A stretch of 64,000 nucleotides of DNA from Adineta ricciae (Eukaryota > Rotifera > Eurotatoria > Adinetida > Adinetidae), in contig CAJNOJ010000254.1 in assembly GCA_905250025.1 (NCBI GenBank), positions 62,001-126,000 of the forward strand, given 5' to 3'. The notes under the pieces are model-generated. The model was given only the letters and a program-made list of their open reading frames with translations, had not been told where the DNA came from and searched no databases. This document shows, one piece after another, positions 48,867-59,770 of the stretch. Both the position numbers and the translations under genes were made by a program. Every line of letters starts with the position of its first letter. The stretch's first letter is position 1.

Positions 48867-49006
48867 ACAAGAACTAAGACGCTCCGCTTGTTTTTCTCCG
48901 TTCTTTTGTTACACGTTTGTTTACAAATAAATGCTTCTTTTTTTTATCGAACAACAAATAAAGGCCATATTGATTTAAAATCATCTGCTCTCGTTATGCA
49001 TTAACT

Positions 49007-49020
49007 CTTTTTGTCTTTAG
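49007..49020 (+). promoter_or_regulatory. Candidate trans-splice acceptor between PFDN4 and DUF885, copy 1
   Basis: ctttttgtctttag ends 16 bp before the DUF885 ATG (49037). The equivalent in copy 2 is ttttttgcctttag at 57447-57460. No coding exon was found upstream. Confidence 0.35.
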
Positions 49021-49036
49021 ATTCGGGAATCTTTCA

Positions 49037-50581
49037 ATGGATAAATATCTAATAGAAATATTCGATTTAGAAGCCAATGTGAACGACATAACTCCAATTG
49101 ATAAGTTTAAATTGTATCGTGACTTTGATCGATTTATCAATGCGTTGAAAGAATACGCATCGAAAAATGAGTTAACCAATATTGAGCAGTTTTATTTTGA
49201 TTTCGAAACTGATCCCCGCCGTGAATTTTTCCATCGATTAGAACAAACATATTTTGACAATTACTTTCTTTCGATTTATTTTATTTTGTCTAATCCAGTG
49301 CTGATCACAAAACCAACATTCGCCAATCTTTATCGTGACAAACATTACCTACCTATTATCACTGATTATATTATCAACTTGTATCAAACGCTTGATTCAA
49401 ACACTTCTCGATTTTACAATAAAATACTTCTGGAAAAATTCATTTCCAATCTTGATTTCACTCCATTATCGGATGACGTTACTTCATCTGAATATAAAAC
49501 ATACTTTCAATTATTTGCTCAAGAAACGTCCCGACTGAAATCTTATTTAACTGAATTGGTCAAAGATCCAAAATGGTCCACACATCCCGCTCAAGGCTTA
49601 TCGGAATTCGATCCGAAATATTACCAATTTGCTTTTCAATATCACACTGGTTTAAGATTGAAATCTTCGGATAATTTCATGAAAATTAAGCAATGGGCAC
49701 AGAAACATCTAGATTATCTTATGAATGAAGTTAATCGAACATGTGATCGTCTACTAACAAACGATTCCGATAAAACAAAATCACTTCCTGAAAAAATGAG
49801 ACTTGTTGGCGAACATCCAAGTCAACGTTGGTCATCAAAACAAGAGATCATCGATACATACCAGCTCTGTCTATCAAAATATCGACGAATTTTTATTGCT
49901 CAAAACCAGTTCAAAGAGTTCAACCCTCCGCACATTACTATTTTGGATAATCCTCTGCTAGCAGGTGGTTATTACTACAAGGATAACTTTTATCTCAATG
50001 TTTCGGGTTGGTCAGAAGGAAATTATCGATATGAAGTCGAGAACTTGACTTTACATGAAACAATTCCCGGACATCATATGCAACTTGATATTTCTTATCA
50101 TTCACCAAATCATAATTATTTAACGGCAATTGCAGAAGCACCATGCAACGGATTTGTAGAAGGATGGGGTTTATTCGCTGAACATTTAGGTGATTCAATG
50201 TTCGATGATCCGTGGGTTTATTTTGGTTATTTGCAAATGAATATTTTACGAACATTTCGAATCATTGCCGAAGTTCTCTTACACGTTGAAGGACAAGCTC
50301 CGGATGAAGTTATTCAGTTGGCAAAACAGTACTTAACCGCCAGTGAAGCAAGTATCACTGCAGAAATCTACCGGTATCGAATTCTTCCTGGTCAAGCATG
50401 TTCGTACAAAATCGGCTTAGAAATCTTTAAACGGGCTATCAGAGACAAATTCCAAGTCACTGAGGTCAAAGACTTTCTTAGATCGGATCTGTTAGCATGG
50501 TACAAAGATGTTTTATGGCAAACAGAACGACCGCTCGATGTTTTCCTGCTCGAAAATCAAATAACATGGACATTTGACTAG
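49037..50581 (+). CDS. DUF885 family protein (putative metallopeptidase-like), copy 1
   Basis: Uninterrupted 514-aa ORF, in contrast to its intron-rich neighbours. The C-terminal half has the family hallmarks: LTLHETIPGHHMQ (His340, Glu341, His346, His347), GFVEGWGLFAE with a further Glu, and PGQACSYKIG. The HExxxxHH arrangement with a downstream Glu suggests a zinc site and peptidase activity, but biochemical proof for the family is scant. DUF885 is common in bacteria and patchy in eukaryotes; lack of introns makes acquisition by horizontal transfer possible, which a phylogeny could test. No signal peptide. It is convergent with the homeobox gene, stops 63 bp apart. Confidence 0.85.
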   Translation: MDKYLIEIFDLEANVNDITPIDKFKLYRDFDRFINALKEYASKNELTNIEQFYFDFETDPRREFFHRLEQTYFDNYFLSIYFILSNPVLITKPTFANLYRDKHYLPIITDYIINLYQTLDSNTSRFYNKILLEKFISNLDFTPLSDDVTSSEYKTYFQLFAQETSRLKSYLTELVKDPKWSTHPAQGLSEFDPKYYQFAFQYHTGLRLKSSDNFMKIKQWAQKHLDYLMNEVNRTCDRLLTNDSDKTKSLPEKMRLVGEHPSQRWSSKQEIIDTYQLCLSKYRRIFIAQNQFKEFNPPHITILDNPLLAGGYYYKDNFYLNVSGWSEGNYRYEVENLTLHETIPGHHMQLDISYHSPNHNYLTAIAEAPCNGFVEGWGLFAEHLGDSMFDDPWVYFGYLQMNILRTFRIIAEVLLHVEGQAPDEVIQLAKQYLTASEASITAEIYRYRILPGQACSYKIGLEIFKRAIRDKFQVTEVKDFLRSDLLAWYKDVLWQTERPLDVFLLENQITWTFD

Positions 50582-50644
50582 AGATCATTTATTTTACTCA
50601 TAAAAAATAAAGCAACTACACACAGAAAAATACGAAAAGTCTAG

Positions 50645-51300
50645 TTACAAGTTTCTTCCAGATCGTGCACGATAGTTCTGAAACCAAATACGGATCGATG
50701 ATATAGGCAGTAGAAGTTGTTGAGCCAGCTGTTCTTGTTCACATGGCGTTGGATATCGATTTGTTGAGTAAACTTGACGAAGGTGCCAGATTTGCCAGTC
50801 ACTTAACTTTCGACGTGACTAAAAACAAACAAATCAATCACTCCATCACGTCAATCCATTACACATACCTTTCTTTCATTAGTTGACGCCGTCATTGACT
50901 GATGTTCATTGATCGATGCAGATGAGTTCAGTGAATTGTAACCAGTATCATCTAAACGAGAAATAGATGTTAACGGTTCGTCAAGATGAAATGTGATCAA
51001 ACTGGAATTAAGCATGTTACTCACGGACTTGATTGAAATCAACGATCTTTCTTTATTAAAAAGGTGACTTACCATGTGATTGAAGGGAAAAGGAAGAAGA
51101 GGTATTCACTGAAGATGAGATAGCTAACGATTCAACTGAATGAAAGTTCACTCGTGCTTTGCTCGCTCGATGTGGTGTACTTGTGATGATATGACTGATT
51201 CGCTGAATAGAAGCACTAAAACAATCAACGATTCGTGTTTTCCTTCAAATATTGTTTTGTTGAGATCTCACTTTGGACTTGCATTGCAAACATCGATGTC
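50645..51300 (-). CDS. Homeobox gene, copy 1, 5' end cut at the N
   Basis: Minus-strand exons equivalent to copy 2 (59084-59770): homeodomain exon from about 50818 to the stop at 50645, middle exons about 50865-50953 and 51075-51215, and the first exon interrupted by the assembly join at 51301. The homeodomain reads RRKLSDWQIWHLRQVY, YPTPCEQEQLAQQLLL, SSIRIWFQNYRARSGRNL and ends the protein. Frames match copy 2 throughout, so truncation is a contig edge, not decay. Confidence 0.8.
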
Positions 51301-51301
51301 N
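51301..51301. other. Single N: contig join
   Basis: One undetermined base separates the end of duplicated copy 1 from the start of copy 2. Sequence right of it starts inside a purine-rich simple repeat, a common contig breakpoint. Confidence 0.9.
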
Positions 51302-51643
51302 GAGTGAGTGTCGATAAAAAAAGAAGAGAGTAAGAGATGCATCATCAATTATGAAAAAAAAAAGAAACGAAGAAGAAGAAGAAGACGAAGAAGAAAGAAG
51401 AAATAAAGAAGAGGTTTAACGCGCTTTGAGACTGATCCTTTGTTCATTCAATATAAGTAATACTAAACTATTGGCGTGTTTTCGAACAATAGTTCATCGA
51501 AAATGGACAGAAGAATTAGTCAAAAGAAAAACACATTCTTATACACGTGTAATTGTTCGTCTAATCGTCTCCGTGTGAAAAAATTCAACGATCAATTACG
51601 AACGATGATTGATATTTTTCTTCGAAGAAATCAATGAATTTAC

Positions 51644-51671
51644 CTGTAATTGATGTTAAACGTTGTGTCAT
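51644..51671 (-). CDS. Alternative first coding exon of PHLDB, copy 2
   Basis: Same MTQRLTSIT-encoding exon with donor as at 43195-43222; the rest of the gene is absent on this side of the join. Confidence 0.5.
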
Positions 51672-53047
51672 GTTGACGACGACAAAGTTCTAAGAGGAAT
51701 CGTTTTTTGATGAATCGCAACAGATGTTCGTCTTATGCTTTCAGAATGATTGAGTGATTCATTTGAGTGGTTGAAGAAAAAAATAACAAAAGTATGTGAG
51801 TCAGTTCAATTTGATACATCGACAGTGTACATTTTTCTATACATTGACGATTTTTTTCGATTGACCAATCATTTGGATATAGAAACGAAAACGAAACGAG
51901 AGGTCGCTTCGCGTCTATCGACTTTTCGTTTTAGTTTTGATTAAGCACAACTGTCAGTGTTAATAAGCGAGAAATTCGTTTGATTGATCAACCCTATCGG
52001 TGTGAATATCACTAATAAATCGAATCAGGGTTTATGATAAATAAGAAAATATGAACGATTTCGGAAATTTATTTCGCGTAAAAGACATTCTAGAAAATGA
52101 AATGATGCATTACTAATTTATGTTAAAAATTTCGTCAATCAATGTTAATGATGCTTGAATTATTTTCGAACTAATCAATATACAGGTAGCTGGAAAGGTT
52201 TTGAAGTATGAATTCTATCCTATTAAAAATGGCTCCTTACCAATAAAAAAAAAACAAATCAGCGAAGCAAAACGAGCAATTTTCCTGTTTGTTGGTTATT
52301 AAAAGTATTGTCAGGAGAGAGAAAACCAAGCAATATTACTTTTTCTTATCTGTACAGGGAAAGAGAAATAGTTTCAACGTCATTCTGTATCTGAGAAAAC
52401 AATAACATACATACTTGATCGAATTTATGAGTTTGGATATTCAGTGACACGTTTATACTATCGAAATGAAATTTCACAGATATGAGATGGCTTTTTATCT
52501 TTTTTTTCTCAAGACAAACTCAAGATAATCTCATCTAAATGTCATCATCATTCTTCATTTAATATTTGTTGATTATTAGCATAAATAATGAAGTGTATTG
52601 TTAGAAGATATGTTTATTCGAGGTTATAGAATAACGAATGCTATATTATATCACATATTTGATATGAAAATCACAGAATAATTAACTGTTTATATTATAA
52701 TACGAAACCTTCGTTAGCGCCAAAACTAACGTATCAATTGATTTCAAATGTTGGACACTAATCATGTGCCTTCTTGTTTTAACAATTCCAATCAAGTGAT
52801 CTTATCCTGTTCTTCACCTTTGTACCAAAGATCGGATTTCTCGTAGGAGAATACGAGTGTTTTTTACAAATCATAGTTTTATTGAATTTAGTTGTTATCA
52901 AAGAAAGAAGTACGCCGATGTACCGAACTTATCTCGAACGTCAGATAAGACACGATCGATTTTTATGATTAATGACTATTATAAGTAAGAAGAAGTGCAT
53001 TCGAGATAAGGAATGGATTACTAGAGAGTAGGATTATCGATAGTATC
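51672..53047. other. Spacer, copy 2 of 43223-44596
   Basis: No gene supported; differs from copy 1 by substitutions and small indels. Confidence 0.45.
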
Positions 53048-53120
53048 GTTCTGTTGGTGTAGCGGTTATCACATCTGCTTAACACGCAGAAGGTCGCAGG
53101 TTCGACACCTGCACAGAACA
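53048..53120 (+). tRNA. tRNA-Val (AAC), first of pair, copy 2
   Basis: Same 73-nt cloverleaf as 44597-44669, no differences seen, T-run downstream. Confidence 0.97.
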
Positions 53121-53310
53121 TTTCTCTTTTTTTGTTCTTCTGAAGTTCAAAATTTGAAATTCAAATCGAACATACGAAGTCTTTCTTTCGTCTTCCAATT
53201 ATAAGTTTAATTTCATGTAAAAAAACCGATATGGTTTTTTATGAAGTATATTTTCTGTGGAAATCGATCAGATTCGAAATGACTGATAAGCGATTCGAAG
53301 TTAGGATGTG

Positions 53311-53383
53311 GTTCTGTTGGTGTAGCGGTTATCACATCTGCTTAACACGCAGAAGGTCGCAGGTTCGACACCTGCACAGAACA
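53311..53383 (+). tRNA. tRNA-Val (AAC), second of pair, copy 2
   Basis: Same sequence as the other three; immediately upstream of the CFAP91 acceptor at 53409-53410. Confidence 0.97.
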
Positions 53384-53410
53384 CTTTCTCTTTTTTTTTT
53401 CTAATTTTAG

Positions 53411-55321
53411 AAATTCTGACTTTCCAAAAGATTCGAAATTATTATCCACTAAAGAGTTGATAAAATCGTTCCGGCATGTTTGTTTACAAACCGATTATCG
53501 TGAGGAATCAAGCCAAACAGATCCTTATTCGCCGGCGTACACAGTATCGCATGGCGAACATCCGGAAGTGTTTGATCTTTCGGATTTTATATATGGTAAA
53601 GGTTTACCGGCGACATTGCTGGAGATTTCTTTTATTGAACGATTACGTGCTCGACGTCAATGGGAACAAGATCGAACATTTGATGTAACACGAATGCAAA
53701 TCGTTATTGAAAGAGAAATACGAGAATGGCAAATGCGTGAGAAAGAAATCAAATTGTATCACTTTTGCCGAGGTCATTGTTTTACGTTTTTATCACTATT
53801 GATTTAGATTACAAGATAAACGTCAGAAATTATTCGAGAAAAACCTTGAAACTTATATTCGAAATGATGAAGAGCTAACACAAAACTTTGTTGATTTATT
53901 TGTCTACCGTGAGGAGAAACAATTAAAACAAAAACATCAACGATTAGAAATTCAAACATCTCGAGGTAAAACAAACAAAATCATCAAACAAGATAGACAC
54001 AAATCATTCATAGATATTCGTCGGATGAAACGTTGGTATCAATTACGAGAAACACATATAAATTCATTAACTAGTTACAATCATTTGGGAGCTGTCGGCT
54101 TGATCAAATGTGATAATAATTGTTATATATCATTAAAACCGCCATGGCATACGCGATCAAATGATATGATAACTAATTTGAAGAGCAATATTTGGTGTCC
54201 TCAATTCGATCATTTTATTGATCGACGAATGCGACAAATAGGAATGAATGTTTTGCAGTTCGAAGATTTTTTACCTAAAAATGCTTTTACTACCAAAATT
54301 AATCAAAAGAGTCTATTAACAGCATCTAAGAATAGACGTTTGCAACGTCGAATTGAAAATCTCGATAAAGCCTATCAAGTACAAACTCGTTTGTATATTG
54401 AAATATCAATGAAAATCTTTGTAGTTAATTCAACAAGGAAAAAGTAACCAATCATCACTTTCTGAACAAAGACCACTTCGTTTCGTGGAAAAAATCGAAT
54501 CTGTCGCTCATTTTCAACAATTGCATTCTACTTCGCTTTCAATCGAAGTCTTTCTCACAATTACAAATCATTCGATGATATTTGTCTATTCTTAGGAACA
54601 AGATCATCGTCGCCTCGCTCTGATCAAATTTCAAAATTATCTTCGTACTATCACTACTCAATCTAAAGTAGTTTATCCGTTGACTTCCTGACATTACATA
54701 GGAATGTTCTTAGATCGCGAATGTTCAACATATCCGGAAAGATTTATTGGAAGAATTACGAAATCCACATCGAAGAATATCATCGATTGATCTGAATAAA
54801 GACGATATTGAAACACAGATTTATGATTATGTTGAAAGTGCCACCATTGGTGATATGTTGGATTTTCTCTCGAAAGAATTACTTCGTCTGCAGTGGGAAC
54901 AAACGATTCATCTGTTTATCATTCTCGCTGATCGACAGCGATATGAAAGAGAAAAACAAGAGACTAACATTCGTCGGCAAACGATCCAACGACAAAAACT
55001 AGAAAATGAGATTTTCCAACAAGTATTTTCCCTCAGTTCGGATATTGACATCGAAACATACGTTCGAGATCTTATTCTTCAATCGATTTCCGACACTGCG
55101 GATGAACAGGCAAGATTAGACATTCAACGATTAACTGAAAATCTTATCGAGTTAACAACAAATCCTTCGTAAATACTTTCTTATTTCACAAATCTTCATC
55201 TTTTCTTATTTTTAGATGCACTCAATTAGACGCCGAAGGTTTTATTTCAAATCTCGTTTATCAATTTCTTCTTCCTGCAGTGTGCAAACATCTGCAGAGG
55301 CAAAAAAAGACGTGTTCATAA
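53411..55321 (+). CDS. CFAP91: CFAP91, copy 2, 5' incomplete
   Basis: Same seven-exon structure as 44965-46875, with all splice sites kept. Substitutions are mostly conservative (for example EARMQ to VTRMQ in the first visible exon). Last codons differ: the stop is TAA instead of TAG and an RQDK becomes RQKK. First visible exon again starts with a split codon directly after the second tRNA gene, so the missing 5' part is a shared feature and not an assembly accident of one copy. Function as for copy 1: ciliary radial-spoke base protein. Confidence 0.85.
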
Positions 55322-55453
55322 AATAAAGAGACAACATCCGTTAATTTGTTCAATAATATATTTGCTCGTTGAATAAATGAAGACAAGATAAATACCGGGA
55401 CACAAATGGGAAGAGAGAAAAAAGTAAAATCCAATCGAGATTAATTATATGAT

Positions 55454-56282
55454 TTAATTAGCATGTTCGAAATATTCTTTCGATTTTGATACATCAGGAT
55501 TGATCGTTTTCTTACCGGGTTTCCAGTTCGCTGGACATACTAAGAAAGAAAAACAAGAAGAAATGCAGTTTCAAATTCCATGAAAGAAGAGTTCTATACC
55601 TTCACCATGTTTATCTGTAAATTGGAAAGCTTGGACTAATCGAAGTGTTTCATCAACTGAACGACCAACCGGTAAATCATTAATTGTTATTTGTCGAAGA
55701 GTTCCATGGGTATCGATGATAAATAAACCACGAAATGCAATACCTTCATCGTCCTTGAGAACACCATATTTCACTTAAGATCATAAACTAAACATTTCAC
55801 AGAGAGGGAAAGATAGAGAAATGTGAAGCTTACTCGAAATCTCCAAGTTCTTATCGGCAAGTAATGGAATATTCATTTTTCCCAAGCCACCTTGTTTTCG
55901 ACTTGTATTAACCCTAGAATTTCCATGATATTTAACGATGAGAGAATTTGAAATTTGAATTATTACCATGCTAAATGACTAAAATGAGAATCGGTTGAAC
56001 AAGCTAAAACTTCGCAATTAATTTGACGAAATTCTTCGATACGATCGCTAAATGAGATGATTTCTAAAAATAAAATCGAGATTATGTCTTATCTTTCCAA
56101 TCGATTTCTTTCGATAACCAAATCAAATTACCTGTTGGACAAACGAATGTAAAATCCAATGGATAGAAGAAGAGTACAACATATTTGCCCTTATAATCTT
56201 TTAATGCAACATCTTTGAAGTTTCCATCAATGACAGCAGTAGTCTTGAAATCTGGTGCTGGTTTACCGATTTTTGCTGACAT
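55454..56282 (-). CDS. Typical 2-Cys peroxiredoxin, copy 2
   Basis: Five exons matching 47008-47836, including FVCPTE with the peroxidatic Cys48, GGLG, VCPANW with the resolving cysteine, and the C-terminal YF. No amino-acid change was noted in the exons compared; changes concentrate in introns and flanks, indicating purifying selection. Confidence 0.93.
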
Positions 56283-56905
56283 TTTCTTTGTTCAGTAGAG
56301 ATCTGAAATGACAAAGGAACAGAATCTTATATCCTGATATTTACCTGTAATTCTAACTAATCTTCTCATTGGATAAACACAACTGATGAAATCTTTGGAG
56401 AAGATATCCTGCGGAAAGTCGTTTCCTTTCTTTGCACTGAGCTCTAGTTATTTTTCTCATTAGCACTCGAGAGAATGAAACACAACAGTATGGCACCACT
56501 TTATCAAAAAGAAAAGAATGACTCCAATACATTCATTTATCACTCTACCATGTCATGTCGATTAAAATCGACGGGAGGATAAATTATATAAAGGTGCAGT
56601 GGCAACGAAAACGAAGAGAACAGAAAAACATATAAAGACGACGAGGGTAACGACCACCATCAAAATACGCTTGTCGCTTATCAACATCTCATGGTACAAT
56701 ATGTAAACTGATCTTTAGAATTTTCTACGAAAAATATTCAGAGAACGAACCTTTCTATACGTTCTCAGAATACAAAATAACTTGTAAATACTCAGATGTC
56801 GCCTTGATGGACCTCGGCGAGTCCTATTGGTTCAATCGAGCTCAGCCAATTGTAAATCAGTTGATGTTACATTAGTTGATTCCAGTAGTAACTATTTAGT
56901 AAACC
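56283..56905. promoter_or_regulatory. Divergent promoter region, peroxiredoxin / prefoldin 4, copy 2
   Basis: Copy of 47837-48464 with the TATA-like ttatataaag at about 56583; lacks a short catacattag repeat present before the prefoldin start in copy 1. Confidence 0.4.
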
Positions 56906-57307
56906 ATGTCGTCGACAACTAAAGATGTGGAAGTTCATGTTGAATATGCTGATCAACAGAATATCAACAAATTCGCACGTAATAATGCAAAATTAACCGA
57001 ATTGAAAGAAGAAATCGAAGCTAAACGAAAAGAATTAACATCTTTGTCGGATGCTCGCGAAGCTCTTGATGAATTAGCTGTTCTATCTGATATTCCCACG
57101 GCGCCATTACTTGTTGGAGAAACATTTCTTATTGAGCCAACTGAAGATATCTTGACTTCATTAGATGGACGAAAAACAAAAATCGAAACAGAGATCAATG
57201 ACATTCAATCGCGTATGCAAACAATTCAAGGTGTTCTCAGTGATTTAAAGGTGAAATTATATGGAAAATTTGGCAAAAGTATCAATCTTGAGAATGATGA
57301 AGAATAA
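56906..57307 (+). CDS. PFDN4: Prefoldin subunit 4, copy 2
   Basis: 133 aa with four differences from copy 1 (Thr to Ala, Ile to Val, Ala to Thr, Asp to Asn), all in coiled-coil or linker positions. DUF885 copy 2 follows 169 bp downstream. Confidence 0.95.
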   Translation: MSSTTKDVEVHVEYADQQNINKFARNNAKLTELKEEIEAKRKELTSLSDAREALDELAVLSDIPTAPLLVGETFLIEPTEDILTSLDGRKTKIETEINDIQSRMQTIQGVLSDLKVKLYGKFGKSINLENDEE

Positions 57308-57476
57308 ACAAGAACTAAGACACTCCGTTTGTTTTTCTCCGTTCTTTTGTTACACGTTTGTTTACAAATAAATGCTTCTTTTTTTATCGAACAACAAATA
57401 AAGACCATATTGATTCAAAATCATCTGCTCTCGTTATGCATTAACTTTTTTTGCCTTTAGGTTCGGGAATCTTTCA

Positions 57477-59021
57477 ATGGATAAATATCTGATAGAAACA
57501 TTCGAATTAGAACCCAATGTGAACGACATAACTCCAATTGATAAGTTTAAATTGTATCGTGACTTTGATCGATTTATCAATGCATTGAAAGAATACGCAT
57601 CGAAACATGAGTTAACCAATATTGAGCAGTTTTATTTTGATTTCGAAACTGATCCCCGCCGTGAATTTTTTCATCGATTAGAACAAACATATTTTGACAA
57701 TTACTTCCTTTCGATTTATTTTATTTTATCCAATCCAGTCCTGATCACAAAACCAACATTTGCCAATCTTTATCGTGACAAACATTACCTATCTATTATC
57801 ACTGATTATATTATCAACTTGTATCAAACGCTTGACTCAAACACTTCTCGATTTTACAATAAAATACTTTTGGAAAAATTCATTTCCAATCTTGATTTCA
57901 CTCCATTATCGGATGATGTCACTTCATCTGAATATAAAACATACTTTCAATTATTTGCTCAAGAAACGGTCCGATTGAAATCTTATTTAACTGAATTGGT
58001 CAAAGATCCAAAATGGTCCACACATCCCGCTCAAGGTTTATCGGAATTCGATCCGAAGTATTACCAATTTGCTTTCCAATATCACACTGGTTTAAGATTG
58101 AAATCTTCGGATAATTTCATGAAAATTAAGCAATGGGCACAGAAACATCTAGATTATCTTATGAATGAAGTTAATCGAACATGTGATCGTCTACTAACAA
58201 ACGATTCCGATAAAACAAAATCACTTCCTGAAAAAATGAGACTTGTTGGCGAACATCCAAGTCAACATTGGTCATCAAAGCAAGAGATCATCGATACATA
58301 CCAGCTCTGTCTATCAAAATATCGACGAATTTTTATTGCTCAACACCAATTCAAAGAGTTCAACCCTCCGCACATTACTATTTTGGATAATCCTCTGCTA
58401 GCAGGTGGTTATTACTACAAAAATAACTTTTATCTCAATGTTTCGGGTTGGTCAGAAGGAAATTATCGATATGAAGTCGAGAACTTGACTTTACATGAAA
58501 CGATTCCCGGACATCATATGCAACTTGACATTTCTTATCATTCACCAAATCATAATTATTTAACGGCAATTGCAGAAGCACCGTCCAACGGATTTGTAGA
58601 AGGATGGGGTTTATTTGCTGAACATTTAGGTGATTCAATGTTCGATGATCCGTGGGTTTATTTTGGTTATTTGCAAATGAATGTTTTACGGACATTTCGA
58701 ATCATTGCCGAAGTTCTCTTACACGTTGAAGGACAAACTCCGGACGAAGTTATTCAATTGGCAAAACAGTACTTAACCGCCAGTGAAGCAAGTATCACTG
58801 CAGAAATCTACCGGTATCGAATTCTTCCTGGTCAAGCGTGTTCGTACAAAATCGGCTTAGAAATCTTTAAACGGGCTATTAGAGACAAATTCCAAGTCAC
58901 CGAGGTCAAAGACTTTCTTAGATCGGATCTGCTAGCATGGTACAAAGATGTTTTATGGCAAACAGAACGACCGCTCGATGTTTTCCTCCTCGAAAATCAA
59001 ATAACATGGACATTTGACTAG
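57477..59021 (+). CDS. DUF885 family protein, copy 2
   Basis: 514 aa with 12 differences from copy 1, four of them in the first 60 residues (EIFDLEAN to ETFELEPN and Asn to His). The HETIPGHH motif and EGWGLFAE are unchanged; one difference is Cys to Ser in EAPCNGF, next to the proposed metal site. Intronless as in copy 1. The third homeobox copy at the end of the window lacks this gene upstream. Confidence 0.85.
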   Translation: MDKYLIETFELEPNVNDITPIDKFKLYRDFDRFINALKEYASKHELTNIEQFYFDFETDPRREFFHRLEQTYFDNYFLSIYFILSNPVLITKPTFANLYRDKHYLSIITDYIINLYQTLDSNTSRFYNKILLEKFISNLDFTPLSDDVTSSEYKTYFQLFAQETVRLKSYLTELVKDPKWSTHPAQGLSEFDPKYYQFAFQYHTGLRLKSSDNFMKIKQWAQKHLDYLMNEVNRTCDRLLTNDSDKTKSLPEKMRLVGEHPSQHWSSKQEIIDTYQLCLSKYRRIFIAQHQFKEFNPPHITILDNPLLAGGYYYKNNFYLNVSGWSEGNYRYEVENLTLHETIPGHHMQLDISYHSPNHNYLTAIAEAPSNGFVEGWGLFAEHLGDSMFDDPWVYFGYLQMNVLRTFRIIAEVLLHVEGQTPDEVIQLAKQYLTASEASITAEIYRYRILPGQACSYKIGLEIFKRAIRDKFQVTEVKDFLRSDLLAWYKDVLWQTERPLDVFLLENQITWTFD

Positions 59022-59083
59022 AGATCATTTATTTTACTGATAAAAATAAATCAACTACAGACAGAAAAATACGAAAAGTCTAG

Positions 59084-59770
59084 TTACAAGTTTCTTCCAG
59101 ATCGTGCACGATAGTTCTGAAACCAAATACGGATCGACGATAAAGGCAATAGAAGTTGTTGAGCTAGCTGTTCTTGTTCACACGGTGTTGGATATCGATT
59201 TGTTGAGTAAACTTGACGAAGATGCCAGATTTGCCAGTCACTTAACTTTCGCCGTGACTAAACACAAACAAATCAGTCTATCACGTGAATCCATCAGACA
59301 TACCTTTCTTTCACTTGTCGATATTGTGATCGATGACTGATGTTCATTGATCGATGCTGATGAATTCAGTGAGTTGTAACCAGTATCATCTAAACGAGAA
59401 ATAGATGTTAATGCTTCGTCAAGATGAAATGTGATTAAACTGGAATCAAACACGTTACTCACGGACTTGATTGAAGTCAACGATCTTTCTTTATGAAAAG
59501 GTGACTTACCGGGTGGTTGAAGGGAAAAGGAAGAAGAGGTATTCACCGAAGATGAGATAGCTAACGATTCAACTGAATGAAAGTTCACTCGTGGTTTGTT
59601 CGCTTGATGTGGTGTACTTGTGACGATATGACTGATTCGCTGGATGGATGCGCTAAAACAATCAACAATTTGTCTTTTCCTTCAAATATCGTTTTGTTGA
59701 GATCTCACTTTGGACTTGCGTTGGAAACGTCGATGTCAGATGAGTTGTGATCGTCGAGAAGAGAATGCAT
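59084..59770 (-). CDS. Homeobox transcription factor, copy 2 (complete)
   Basis: Four minus-strand exons (59709-59770, 59510-59652, 59304-59389, 59084-59257) give 154 aa. The first 95 residues are Ser/Asn/His-rich. The homeodomain occupies the last about 58 residues: RRKLSDWQIWHLRQVY (helix 1), PTPCEQEQLAQQLLLP (helix 2), SSIRIWFQNYRARSGRNL (helix 3). Invariant Trp48, Phe49, Gln50, Asn51 and Arg53 are kept, but position 52 is Tyr instead of Arg. Gln50 suggests a TAATT/G-type site. Class cannot be assigned by eye. An intron just before the homeodomain separates it from the linker. A protein ending four residues after helix 3 is unusual. Confidence 0.85.

Larger units (their letters stand above)
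42866..51300 (+). repeat. 8.4-kb duplicated block, copy 1
   Basis: Collinear with 51302-59737 in the same orientation, 8435 versus 8436 positions, with scattered substitutions and 1-10 bp indels in both genes and spacers. It ends exactly at the single N at 51301. Divergence counted by eye in proteins: 12 of 514 in the DUF885 gene, 4 of 133 in prefoldin 4. Confidence 0.95.
51302..59737 (+). repeat. 8.4-kb duplicated block, copy 2
   Basis: Collinear copy of 42866-51300. Sequence after 59737 (rest of homeobox first exon and upstream DNA) and sequence before 42866 (PHLDB body) are each present once, so copies 1 and 2 form a dovetail overlap. Confidence 0.95.

Noticed and set aside
42866..59737. 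Biological tandem duplication giving two tRNA/CFAP91/peroxiredoxin clusters
   Set aside because: Junction coincides with an N and the copies form a dovetail; an assembly explanation is simpler.
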